Shown here: piece by piece, positions 37,821 through 46,190 of the stretch
Position numbering within the stretch: position 1 is the first letter of the stretch
How the letters are laid out: every line of letters begins with the position of its first letter
Source of the DNA: Zymobacter palmae
Lineage (GTDB): Bacteria > Pseudomonadota > Gammaproteobacteria > Pseudomonadales > Halomonadaceae
Reading direction: 5' to 3'
DNA: 64,000 bases
NCBI RefSeq assembly: GCF_003610015.1
Contig: NZ_AP018933.1
Location: 2,452,035 to 2,516,034 of the forward strand
Notes under the pieces: generated by a model
The model's database searches: none
Told to the model about the DNA's origin: nothing
What the model saw: only the letters and a program-made list of their open reading frames with translations
Program-made: the position numbers and the translations under genes

Positions 37821-39091
37821 TACGCGTCCTCCCCGGTAGATGTCACGGCATCATCAAGCGATGCCAGTGGCGGCTCGACCTCGGGCTCGACCGCATCGTT
37901 ATCACTTTCCGCCAGCAGCGACAGGATCCTGCCGCGCACGACGATACCGCGCAGACGCGACTGGCGATCCACAACGGCAACGGGATAGTTGCGCTTGCGG
38001 AATAACGGGAACAGTCGATTGAGCGGCTCGCGCGGCAGCACACGCGGCACATCGCGTTCGAGCACATCGACCAACGGCGTTTCCGGTGCCGCGTCCTCCA
38101 GTACGGAGCGTTCGACGACCCCTGCCAGCTTGCCATCGGCATCGTTGACGTAGAGCGTTTCCAGCCCGTCGTGCTCGTTCATGCGTGTCAGGGCAGCACC
38201 GACGGTATCGTCGATAGACAGCGGCGTGACCGGCGCTTCCATCGCCAGTTCGGCCGTCAGGAAGCGCGTCATGTCGATCCCTTCGACGAAACGTTCGACG
38301 TATTCGTCTGCGGGGTTAGTCACGATGTCACGCGGCGTGCCAGCCTGCACCACTTCACCGTCCTTGAGCAGAATGATGCGGTCGCCAATGTGCAGCGCTT
38401 CATCCAGATCGTGGGTGATGAAGATGATGGTCTGCTTCAGATCCTTCTGGAGCATCAGTAGCTCATCCTGCATCTCACGGCGAATCAACGGATCAAGCGC
38501 CGAGAAGGCCTCGTCCATCAGCATGACGCTGGTTTCGCTCGCCAGTGCACGCGCCAAACCCACACGCTGCTGCATCCCGCCAGACAGTTCATGGGGGTAA
38601 GCGTTGGGCAGATGCCCCAACCCAACGCGCTTGAGCGCCGCCATAGCCTTCTCTTGGCGTACGCTCTGCGGTACGCCACGGACTTCCAGTCCATACTCCG
38701 CATTGCCCAGCAGCGTGCGATGTGGGAACAGCGCGAAGTGCTGGAATACCATCGAGAAGTGGCGTCGACGGCATTCGCGCAGCTCAGCGTCATTCATCTT
38801 CACGACGTCTCCACCGTTGATGAGAATCTCACCTTCGGTGGGGTCGATGAGGCGGTTCAGACAGCGGATCAACGTGGATTTACCTGATCCGGACAGCCCC
38901 ATGATCACGAGCAGTTCGCCCGCGCGAACGTCGAAATTGATATCGGAAAGCCCCAGTACCTGCCCTGTGGCCTTGTGGATTTCAGCGCGTTTCTTGCCCT
39001 GATCGCGCAGGGCCAGCACCTCGCCCGGTCGCTTGCCAAAGACCTTGCTCAGGTGGCGAACCCGTATCCGGTAGTCGTTCTGATCGGTCAT
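37820..39091 (-). CDS. Glycine betaine/proline ABC transporter ATP-binding protein with CBS domains (ProV-like)
   Basis: The 423-residue ATPase has Walker A GLSGSGKST (about residue 69), signature LSGGMQQRVGLARAL and Walker B SVMLMDEAFSALDP. The C-terminal part (about residue 285 on) carries a CBS-domain pair, which in ProV/OpuA proteins senses ionic strength or nucleotides. First gene of the operon ATPase-permease-SBP-SBP, with a good promoter about 70 nt upstream. Osmotic control is expected from the family but not shown here. Confidence 0.94.
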   Translation of the reverse strand: MTDQNDYRIRVRHLSKVFGKRPGEVLALRDQGKKRAEIHKATGQVLGLSDINFDVRAGELLVIMGLSGSGKSTLIRCLNRLIDPTEGEILINGGDVVKMNDAELRECRRRHFSMVFQHFALFPHRTLLGNAEYGLEVRGVPQSVRQEKAMAALKRVGLGHLPNAYPHELSGGMQQRVGLARALASETSVMLMDEAFSALDPLIRREMQDELLMLQKDLKQTIIFITHDLDEALHIGDRIILLKDGEVVQAGTPRDIVTNPADEYVERFVEGIDMTRFLTAELAMEAPVTPLSIDDTVGAALTRMNEHDGLETLYVNDADGKLAGVVERSVLEDAAPETPLVDVLERDVPRVLPREPLNRLFPLFRKRNYPVAVVDRQSRLRGIVVRGRILSLLAESDNDAVEPEVEPPLASLDDAVTSTGEDA

Positions 39092-39157
39092 GTATCAGGT
39101 CCTGCGTGGAAATAGAGGTCCCGTGTGCGCAGCGCATACGGGATGAACAAGCCATCT

Positions 39158-39186
39158 ATAATACAAAGTTATTCCACACTATACAA
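39158..39186 (-). promoter_or_regulatory. Sigma-70-type promoter of the betaine transport operon
   Basis: Reading the minus strand: TTGTAT, 17 bp, TATTAT with an upstream TG (extended -10). It lies about 70 nt before the ATPase start codon. Confidence 0.6.
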
Positions 39187-39458
39187 AACCATCCAATAAA
39201 TTATGAAAAAGTATCCCCTAGTCACCACCCCCGAGGAGACCGCAACCGTCCAGCCTAGAAAAATGACCTCTTTTAATGATACATACCTCTTTTTCAACGC
39301 TATTTAGCGACGTTTTCGCCTATATCAGGATGTTACCCTTACCCGCAGTGTCATTACGATACAGCCAATCTATCCTCACTCGGCTTAAGGCAGGTGGGCT
39401 TGTATTCACGCGCCAGCTCCTATCCAATGCCCCTTTTCACTTCACACACGGGCATGCC

Positions 39459-40628
39459 ATGTCTTCTACCTCTCCATGCAATCAGCCACGCCGGAAGGGC
39501 TTGATCTACCATCCCACCACGGGGGGTATCGTGCTAATCGTCGCGTCGCTCATTGCCATTCTGCTGGCCAATAGTCCTTGGCAGGACAACGTGCAGTCAT
39601 TGCTTCATCACGCTGTAATGGGGCGTTCGGTCGCTCACTGGATCAACGATGGTTTGATGAGTGTGTTCTTTCTGAGCGTAGGGCTAGAGATCAAAGCAGA
39701 GCTGTGCGAAGGACAACTGGCATGCTGGGGCGCGCGAGTACTGCCAGGGCTGGCGGCACTGGGGGGCATGGTCGTTCCTGCACTGGTCTTTACGCTGTTT
39801 AACGCGCATCAGCCTCAAACGCTCAAAGGCTGGGCCATTCCATCCGCCACAGATATCGCCTTCGCTCTCACGGTCATCACGCTGCTCGGCAAGCGGGTTC
39901 CCGCCTCGCTGCGCACCTTTCTGGCAGCACTTGCGATCATCGACGACCTCGGTGCCATCGTGATCATCGCGTGCTTTTATACGCAGTCGCTGGCGTGGGG
40001 CATGCTGGCAGGCGCCAGCGGGGCATTCGCGGTACTGATCATATTCAATCGGCTTGGCATACGGGCCTTGCTGCCGTATCTGCTGGTAGGCGGTGTGCTG
40101 TGGTACTGCATGGCAGGATCGGGGCTTCATGCGACACTGGCGGGCGTACTGCTGGCGCTCTGCATTCCTCGCACCGCCGTGGCCGAGGGCCGAGCATCAC
40201 CGCTGCACCGCCTTTCGCACGCGCTCACGCCGTGGGTCGCACTGCTGGTGCTTCCTCTGTTCGGACTGGCCAATGCGGGCGTCACGCTATCGCCAACCGT
40301 ACTGCATCACCTGCTGTCACCCGTACCGCTGGGCGTGATGCTGGGACTGCTGATCGGCAAGCCGCTCGGCATCTTCGGTATGACATGGCTAACCCTCCGT
40401 CTACGCATTGCTCCCATGCCCGCAGAAGCGTGCTGGTCAACGCTGCTTGCCACCGCCATGCTGTGCGGCATCGGCTTTACCATGAGCCTGTTCATCGGAG
40501 GTCTGGCCTACGCATCGTCACCGGAGTATCTAGACGAAGTGAAGATCGGTGTGTTGGCCGGATCGCTGCTATCGACACTACTAGGTGTTGTGGCTTTTCG
40601 CGCCATCACTACCATGCGCCGCTCATAG
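39459..40628 (+). CDS. nhaA: Na+/H+ antiporter NhaA
   Basis: NhaA exports Na+ in exchange for two H+ and supports salt and alkali tolerance. The 389-residue product (usual length) begins after a short cytoplasmic tail and has about 12 membrane helices. Landmarks are GLMSVFFLSVGLEIKAEL, PSATDIAFALTVITLLG, and LAIIDDLGAIVIIA with the transport aspartate pair. GLHATLAGVLLAL and IGFTMSLFIGGLAY follow. The ATG at 39459 is chosen by family length; the frame is open to 39276 with no homology. Confidence 0.95.
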   Translation: MSSTSPCNQPRRKGLIYHPTTGGIVLIVASLIAILLANSPWQDNVQSLLHHAVMGRSVAHWINDGLMSVFFLSVGLEIKAELCEGQLACWGARVLPGLAALGGMVVPALVFTLFNAHQPQTLKGWAIPSATDIAFALTVITLLGKRVPASLRTFLAALAIIDDLGAIVIIACFYTQSLAWGMLAGASGAFAVLIIFNRLGIRALLPYLLVGGVLWYCMAGSGLHATLAGVLLALCIPRTAVAEGRASPLHRLSHALTPWVALLVLPLFGLANAGVTLSPTVLHHLLSPVPLGVMLGLLIGKPLGIFGMTWLTLRLRIAPMPAEACWSTLLATAMLCGIGFTMSLFIGGLAYASSPEYLDEVKIGVLAGSLLSTLLGVVAFRAITTMRRS

Positions 40629-40653
40629 GCCCCCGTTTATTCCTTCCAAACGG

Positions 40654-40691
40654 CACAAGGCCCGATCCTCTAACGAAGATCGGGCCTTGTG
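40654..40691. terminator. Bidirectional terminator between nhaA and the GGDEF gene
   Basis: CACAAGGCCCGATC pairs with GATCGGGCCTTGTG around a 10-nt loop, between two convergent genes. Flanking T/A runs are short. Confidence 0.78.
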
Positions 40692-40721
40692 TTCAGTGCG
40701 TGAAACGTATCGAAAAGCGGC

Positions 40722-42041
40722 TCAGCGCTCCTTGCGATCGTACATGCGCCCATCAGCGGAATGCATAAGCTGACGGGCCGTATTGCCATCGGTGGGGTAG
40801 CAGGCACCGCCGCACGCGACACCCACACTCAACGGTTCGTCGATGCTCTCAACGCGTATCGGTTCATCGAAAAGACGCGGCACTTCATCGACCAGCGTCT
40901 GCAGGTACGCATCGTCCAGCAGGGTATGAATCAGCACCGCAAACTCATCCCCGCCGTAGCGAAAGACATCACCGATACCTTCGAAGCGCTCGTTCAGACG
41001 ACGAGCCACTTCCTGCAGCACCTGATCACCGCACAGATGTCCATGCTGATCGTTGATCGCCTTGAAGCGGTTGCAGTCGATGAAGATCAATCCGAAGCGC
41101 TCGTCGTTTTCGCGCCCGTAATTCATCGCGTGTTCGAAGAACAGGTCGAAATAGAAACGGTTGTAGACGCGCGTCAGTGCATCGTGAGTGGCCTGAAACA
41201 GCAAGCGCGTATAGGCCGTGTCGATCTCGCTCTTGAAGTTCAGCATCCCTTCCAGCAGCGACGCATGAGCGCCCTGTGCCGCCGAGGCGGGCATCGCGCC
41301 CGACGGCACGGCGGCCGCTGTACTAGCCGGTTTCCTACGCCCGTGACGCATCCGGCGATAGGCCACGAAAATGACCAGCGCCAGCACACCCGACAGGATA
41401 CCCGACAGCAGCAGAGCCTCGCGCAGAGTCTTGAGCATGTGCTCAGCATGTGCTGTGACCAGCACACCACCTACCGCATGCTCACCGTCCATGATCGGCA
41501 GGTAGATCTCCATATCCAGCATGCGATTTAGAAAGCGCTGCTGGTCTTCATCACGTGGCACGATACCCGCGCTATGCCAGCGCTCGAACACCCCTCCTTC
41601 CGCGTCATAGACGCGAACGGATGAGACCCCCGAGAACCACGACAGCCGCCGCAGCGTGTTGCGCACCGCAGCATGATCGTTATGTATTAACCCTTCCTCA
41701 ACCATATAGGCCGTGGAAGAGGCCGCGGACTGGAGCATTTCCTGATTTAGCGCGCGCCAGCTGCCCATTGTCACGCCCACGACGGCCACCACACCGGTAA
41801 CGGTCAGGAGGACGGCCTCCCAGCGTCGACGCGTGCGTATAGGAAGCCCTGCCAGCGGCGAGGCCAGCATCAGCCGTACGCCCACCAGCGCAAGCCAGTG
41901 GAACGGACGCAGCACGCTTTTCCTGAGCCGGCGACCCAGCGCAAGAGGAGGCGTTGTCATCGTCAGCGGCCGTGGCCGCTGACCTTTCAAGAGCTGAGAG
42001 AAGTGCATACGCACAGCCTTCAGCAGTCCTGCTTTTTTCAT
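40722..42041 (-). CDS. Membrane-bound diguanylate cyclase (GGDEF)
   Basis: A 439-residue protein. A basic N-terminal region is followed by a first membrane helix (about residues 60-82). A periplasmic sensor-like segment of about 130 residues follows, then a second helix (about 205-225) and a linker. The C-terminal GGDEF domain has an intact active site FRYGGDEFAVLIH. An RxxD inhibitory site is not seen at the usual position before GGDEF, so product inhibition may be weak. It follows pgaD by about 30 nt in the same direction. Since PgaC-PgaD activity depends on c-di-GMP in E. coli, a dedicated cyclase for PNAG synthesis is a reasonable inference. Confidence 0.9.
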   Translation of the reverse strand: MKKAGLLKAVRMHFSQLLKGQRPRPLTMTTPPLALGRRLRKSVLRPFHWLALVGVRLMLASPLAGLPIRTRRRWEAVLLTVTGVVAVVGVTMGSWRALNQEMLQSAASSTAYMVEEGLIHNDHAAVRNTLRRLSWFSGVSSVRVYDAEGGVFERWHSAGIVPRDEDQQRFLNRMLDMEIYLPIMDGEHAVGGVLVTAHAEHMLKTLREALLLSGILSGVLALVIFVAYRRMRHGRRKPASTAAAVPSGAMPASAAQGAHASLLEGMLNFKSEIDTAYTRLLFQATHDALTRVYNRFYFDLFFEHAMNYGRENDERFGLIFIDCNRFKAINDQHGHLCGDQVLQEVARRLNERFEGIGDVFRYGGDEFAVLIHTLLDDAYLQTLVDEVPRLFDEPIRVESIDEPLSVGVACGGACYPTDGNTARQLMHSADGRMYDRKER

Positions 42042-42073
42042 TACCTTGTCACCCAAAGGGACCAGCCATCGTA

Positions 42074-42559
42074 TTAGAGCGAGTCGGCCGGCAGCACCGT
42101 TTCGCGGTCATCATCTTCATTCTTGCCATGGGTCAGGAAATGAATGTCACCGTTGCTGTCAGAATGGATGGTCACTATTGCAGCCGCTCGCAACTGTGCC
42201 ACCAGCGCGGGATCTGCACCGAAGTAGGACGGTACGTCCTTGACGTTCAGGTTGGGAAAACGCGTGCGTCGTTCTTTTCCACGCCAACGCCATGTGTTGT
42301 AGCGGCTCCAGCACACTAATAACACCAATAAAAGTAGTGCCGCCCCGAGATACCACAACACGGTATACAGAGAAGACAGCATGACATGCCCAAAAAACTC
42401 GACATGTTCTGCCTCTGGCGCTGTTTCAGCCTCCCAGATGTTGTACAGCCCGATCACGATCAGGGACAAAAATCCGACCCATGCGATGCCCGTCAGCAGA
42501 CCATCCACCAGCGTAGCGCCTCGCGACGAGCGCTTGTACAGCACGATTTCACGTGCCAT
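42074..42559 (-). CDS. pgaD: PNAG biosynthesis protein PgaD
   Basis: PgaD is the small inner-membrane partner of PgaC and in E. coli helps sense c-di-GMP. The 161-residue product has two membrane helices (about residues 20-42 and 63-90) and a cytoplasmic tail, and starts AREIVLYKRSSRG. The ATG at 42559 has AAGGAA about 10 nt upstream; a GTG at 42577 overlapping the pgaC stop (GTGA) is the alternative. Identification rests on position, size and topology more than on motifs. Confidence 0.8.
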   Translation of the reverse strand: MAREIVLYKRSSRGATLVDGLLTGIAWVGFLSLIVIGLYNIWEAETAPEAEHVEFFGHVMLSSLYTVLWYLGAALLLLVLLVCWSRYNTWRWRGKERRTRFPNLNVKDVPSYFGADPALVAQLRAAAIVTIHSDSNGDIHFLTHGKNEDDDRETVLPADSL

Positions 42560-42573
42560 GTGCTCTTGTTCCT

Positions 42574-43920
42574 TCACGCGGATTCTCCCTTGTCCTGACG
42601 ATCGACCCCGCGGTCAGTCGTCACCCAGCGCGCACGGCGACCACGGGGGGACAGCATGACCTTCGAAAAGCTGACTACAGACGTCAACAAACTGAGTGCC
42701 CAGAATACCAAGGGATACCAGATGACCCAGAACAGTTCGCGACCAAGCTTACGCTCGTAGCGACGTTCGATCATGATGCTGGTTCCACACTGCAGAAGGC
42801 AGACGAAAGCGAGCAATAGCCCCGTAAAGGATGGCGGCACGATATGGGTAACGCGCAGGTTGGGTGGCAAATCCACCACCGTACCGGTTGCCCACAGCAA
42901 TAGCGTAATCAGGAATGTGAAGCCCCAAAGCGTCGAAAAGCAGAACTCGAGCCACAGCGGCCACATGTAGCGATAGCGGGTATAGGTAATGATACTAAAA
43001 TTCTTGAGGAATACCTCCCCACCCCCCTGTGCCCAGCGCAGACGCTGCTTCCACAGCCCCTTGAGCGACTCCGGCATCAAGATCCAGCACAGTGCGCGCG
43101 GTTCGTAGAATACCGACCAGTGATCGCGCTGCAGCTTCCAGCTGATGTCGATGTCCTCGGTCATGATATCGGGACTCCAGTAGCCCACGCGATGCAGCGC
43201 GGCACGACGGAAGGCCACGACCACACCCGATACGGTGAAGATCCTGCCCAATACGCGTTGCGTACGCTTGATCAGCCCGATGATCGACGAGAACTCGCCG
43301 ACCTGTACGCGACCGGTTAGCGTGGAGCGCGTGCGGATACGCGGATTACCCGTGACGGCCCCGAGACGCGGGTGCTCAATCAGCGGCGCCACCAGATAGG
43401 ACACGGCATTGCGATCAAGTACCGCATCACCATCGATACAGACCAGGTATTCACTGTTGGCAGCGGTTGCCCCCATGCGCAGCGCCACGGCCTTGCCTTG
43501 GTTCTGGGCCAAGTGCACTACGCGCAGGTTCGGATAACGCGTCGCCATCTCTTCAAGCACGGCCCCAGTGTTATCGCTGGAACCATCGTTGATAGCGATG
43601 ACTTCCGTATTGGGGTAGTGCTGCGTCAGCGCGAACTGCAGCGTTTCCTCGATGTTATTGCCCTCGTTGAAGCAAGGCACCAATATCGAGACAAGCGGAT
43701 TGCCCTTCAGTTCAGGTACCGCCTGTTCATCGCCCCACTTCCAGTGGCGCTCCCAGTGGAACCAGAAATAGATCCCCCCGGTAATCCACAGTACCGACAT
43801 GAACAGGGGGTACAGGAAGACGAAATACAGCAGGATGTCGCCCGTGAAATTGAAGGCGACTCCTATTGGCGTGCCTAGCACGATGAGCAGTAGTAGTAGT
43901 GCCAGAATGCGATCTGTCAT
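42574..43920 (-). CDS. pgaC: Poly-beta-1,6-N-acetyl-D-glucosamine synthase PgaC
   Basis: PgaC polymerises UDP-GlcNAc into PNAG at the inner membrane. The 448-residue product has N-terminal helices and the GT2 domain: VSILVPCFNEGNNIEETL, CIDGDAVLD (metal-binding DxD), GNPRIRTRSTLTG, MTEDIDISWKLQ, and the processivity motif QRLRWAQGGGE. C-terminal helices follow. The ATG at 43920 (MTDRILALLLLL) matches the start of homologues; ATG 43926 is also possible. A terminator-like hairpin lies between it and the upstream pgaB copy. Confidence 0.94.
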   Translation of the reverse strand: MTDRILALLLLLIVLGTPIGVAFNFTGDILLYFVFLYPLFMSVLWITGGIYFWFHWERHWKWGDEQAVPELKGNPLVSILVPCFNEGNNIEETLQFALTQHYPNTEVIAINDGSSDNTGAVLEEMATRYPNLRVVHLAQNQGKAVALRMGATAANSEYLVCIDGDAVLDRNAVSYLVAPLIEHPRLGAVTGNPRIRTRSTLTGRVQVGEFSSIIGLIKRTQRVLGRIFTVSGVVVAFRRAALHRVGYWSPDIMTEDIDISWKLQRDHWSVFYEPRALCWILMPESLKGLWKQRLRWAQGGGEVFLKNFSIITYTRYRYMWPLWLEFCFSTLWGFTFLITLLLWATGTVVDLPPNLRVTHIVPPSFTGLLLAFVCLLQCGTSIMIERRYERKLGRELFWVIWYPLVFWALSLLTSVVSFSKVMLSPRGRRARWVTTDRGVDRQDKGESA

Positions 43921-44094
43921 AGCCATCCATACCGTGTTGACATAATGCCATGCCGAATGGGCCACACATGGCGGTTATGCATTACGTTGTGCTTCATACT
44001 TTTTTCGAATCGTTATTCGCAGACGCGTGTGCCGAAACGGCAACGTGCTGCGCACCCAAAGAACGCCGCAGGCTTCGCCCGGGCATCGCGCCAC

Positions 44095-44127
44095 AAAAAT
44101 GCCGGTCCTCGCCCCTTTCGGACCGGC
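44095..44127 (-). terminator. Intrinsic terminator between pgaB (second copy) and pgaC
   Basis: On the minus strand GCCGGTCC pairs with GGACCGGC and is followed by ATTTTTG. It stands about 35 nt past the pgaB stop and about 175 nt before pgaC, in the middle of what would otherwise be one operon. Confidence 0.72.
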
Positions 44128-44163
44128 CAGTGGCTTTCTTCACGATGCCGCTGTGAGCTCGCC

Positions 44164-46188
44164 TCAGTCCGGAGCCCAAGACGGCGACATGACAGAGCGA
44201 ATCACTTTCTGACTGGGGGTGTTGTGATAGAAGTCATCTGGGTAGTACCCGAGGTGAACCACGCCCATGCTGAACAGATCCTTCATCCAGCCGCCTAAAA
44301 CTTCGCTTGAAATCCAGCGATCGCCGTGACCGTCGGTATCCGACCGCCAGTCCTGCGCCTGCAGCTCGAAGATGGTCTTCTGCAGCCCATTGGGATGCTG
44401 ACGCACGCGTTCGACAGCGCGTGCCATCCAGTCGTGAATTGCCTTCGGATCGCGAACGCCTTCCATATAAGGCATCAGCATTGGCATCACGTAGTCGTAG
44501 GCATCCAGCGTGTCATCCAAGTTCTGGGCGAACCACTCTTCGCTGTCCGGGTTAAGTACCGGTTCGATGAAGATGTTGCGAGCGGACTTCACATCCGTAC
44601 CGCGCAGCGAGTGCACTTCATCCATCAACTCTTTGGTGAACGCATTCATAAAGCGGCCCTTGTAGCGCGCCCATGCCATGCTGCGATCGTGGTCCTTGCG
44701 CAGCGCCAGCACATCGTCGCCGAAACCTGCCTTGCGCATCGCGGCCAGACCGGCATCACTCACGTCTTCGTAATCGGACATCACCAGGTCATCGTGGAAG
44801 GCGACCCCTTCGATCGACGGCACACTGACGGCCATGTCACGGTAGAGCGCTTTGATGCGCGCGCGGACTTCCGAGTTGAACGGCGTCAAACGGCGGTACT
44901 GATGCGGGTCAATGCGACGCTTGCCTTCCGGCGTCATTTCCATGACGTGCGGTAGCCCCTTCAGATCGAAGGTCAGAACCGGCATCCAGACAAAGACGCG
45001 CGCGCGCTCCGGCATGCGAGTGTGGATCTGCACCGTCACACGGTTCAGCAGGTCGGCACGCATCGGCAGCTGACTGTTGGGGAAGTAGACTTCCTTGATC
45101 AGGCCGTCCCCTTTCGGGTCGGCAAACGCCTGCAGCATGACGACCGACGGGCGCAGATCCGCTAGACGCTGAATTAGACGCCCGACGTTTTCATCCATCC
45201 GTTTGGGATCGGGGTCATAGACATAGTCCAGATCGACGCGCACCGTGCGCATGACCGGTTTTTCCTGCGCGTCAGCCACCCAACTGGAAAAGGCATCAAC
45301 GTTGGGGTCGTAGGCCACCAGCGTGCGCGGCACATTCATCAGGTTGCGAACGTCCAACAGGCCTTCATCCAGCGTCATGGCCGACTGATAGCCGTGTTCC
45401 TTGATGACTTCCAGACCGATACCGCTGGACGCACCGTACGGCCATACCCACACGCGAGGCGCTTTTCCCGTCACACGGGTGATGGTATTGGTGATGGTCG
45501 TGGCGTCCAGATCAAAGCGGTGACGGAACTCATCCAGCGTTTCATAGCGCTTCTTAACCGGATCGTAGGCCAATGACGCTGCAGCAGGCTCAACGTTCCC
45601 CTGCGGGTTGGCGATGATCCCCTTGTGCATGTCCTGCGTATGCGATGCGATCTCGATCAGCCCTGAATCGGACATTTCGCGCACCTGATCCCAGGTCACG
45701 AACTTGTCACGCGGGCGCATCTTGCCGCTGAAGTTCACCATCTGGTCCTGCGGGGTATCGAGCCATGCGCCTACCGGTGCGAACAGTGCCGGCCAGTGGT
45801 TGCGCTTAAGGATCGGGAACACCCGGTCATACATGCTGCGATAGCCGTCATCGAAGGTCAGCAGCACCGCTTTTTCAGGCAGATCGGCCTTGCCATCGCG
45901 GGCTGCAAAGATCTGATCCATTGATACCGGCACATAGTGGTTGGCTTTCAGCCAGCGCATCTGCGCCACGAAGTTGGCCGTGCGCGTCGCCACGTACTGC
46001 TGATCGGGTTCGCTGTCCATGATGTCGTGATAAGCCAGCACCAGCACATGGTTCTTCGGCCACGGCTGTTCACTCACCATGTCAGGTCGTTCGGTGGGCG
46101 GCGTAAACATGCCCCCCTGCTCGGCACAGGCGTTCAGCATGGGCAAGGCCAGACCGAGCAGGCAGCACAACACTCTTTTCATCATCAT
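44164..46188 (-). CDS. pgaB: PNAG N-deacetylase PgaB, complete copy
   Basis: PgaB is a periplasmic outer-membrane lipoprotein that partly deacetylates PNAG before export. The 674-residue product has a lipoprotein signal with lipobox LNAC. The deacetylase domain has LVLAYHDI, LLTFDDGYRSMY (about residue 110) and IEIASHTQDMHKG, including the metal-binding D and H residues. The C-terminal hydrolase-like domain has GVAFHDDLVMSDYEDVS (about residue 460), KSARNIFIEPVLNPDSEEWF and HLGYYPDDFYHNTPS. All expected parts are present. The start lies just after the pgaA stop. Confidence 0.94.
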   Translation of the reverse strand: MMMKRVLCCLLGLALPMLNACAEQGGMFTPPTERPDMVSEQPWPKNHVLVLAYHDIMDSEPDQQYVATRTANFVAQMRWLKANHYVPVSMDQIFAARDGKADLPEKAVLLTFDDGYRSMYDRVFPILKRNHWPALFAPVGAWLDTPQDQMVNFSGKMRPRDKFVTWDQVREMSDSGLIEIASHTQDMHKGIIANPQGNVEPAAASLAYDPVKKRYETLDEFRHRFDLDATTITNTITRVTGKAPRVWVWPYGASSGIGLEVIKEHGYQSAMTLDEGLLDVRNLMNVPRTLVAYDPNVDAFSSWVADAQEKPVMRTVRVDLDYVYDPDPKRMDENVGRLIQRLADLRPSVVMLQAFADPKGDGLIKEVYFPNSQLPMRADLLNRVTVQIHTRMPERARVFVWMPVLTFDLKGLPHVMEMTPEGKRRIDPHQYRRLTPFNSEVRARIKALYRDMAVSVPSIEGVAFHDDLVMSDYEDVSDAGLAAMRKAGFGDDVLALRKDHDRSMAWARYKGRFMNAFTKELMDEVHSLRGTDVKSARNIFIEPVLNPDSEEWFAQNLDDTLDAYDYVMPMLMPYMEGVRDPKAIHDWMARAVERVRQHPNGLQKTIFELQAQDWRSDTDGHGDRWISSEVLGGWMKDLFSMGVVHLGYYPDDFYHNTPSQKVIRSVMSPSWAPD

Positions 46189-46190
46189 GG

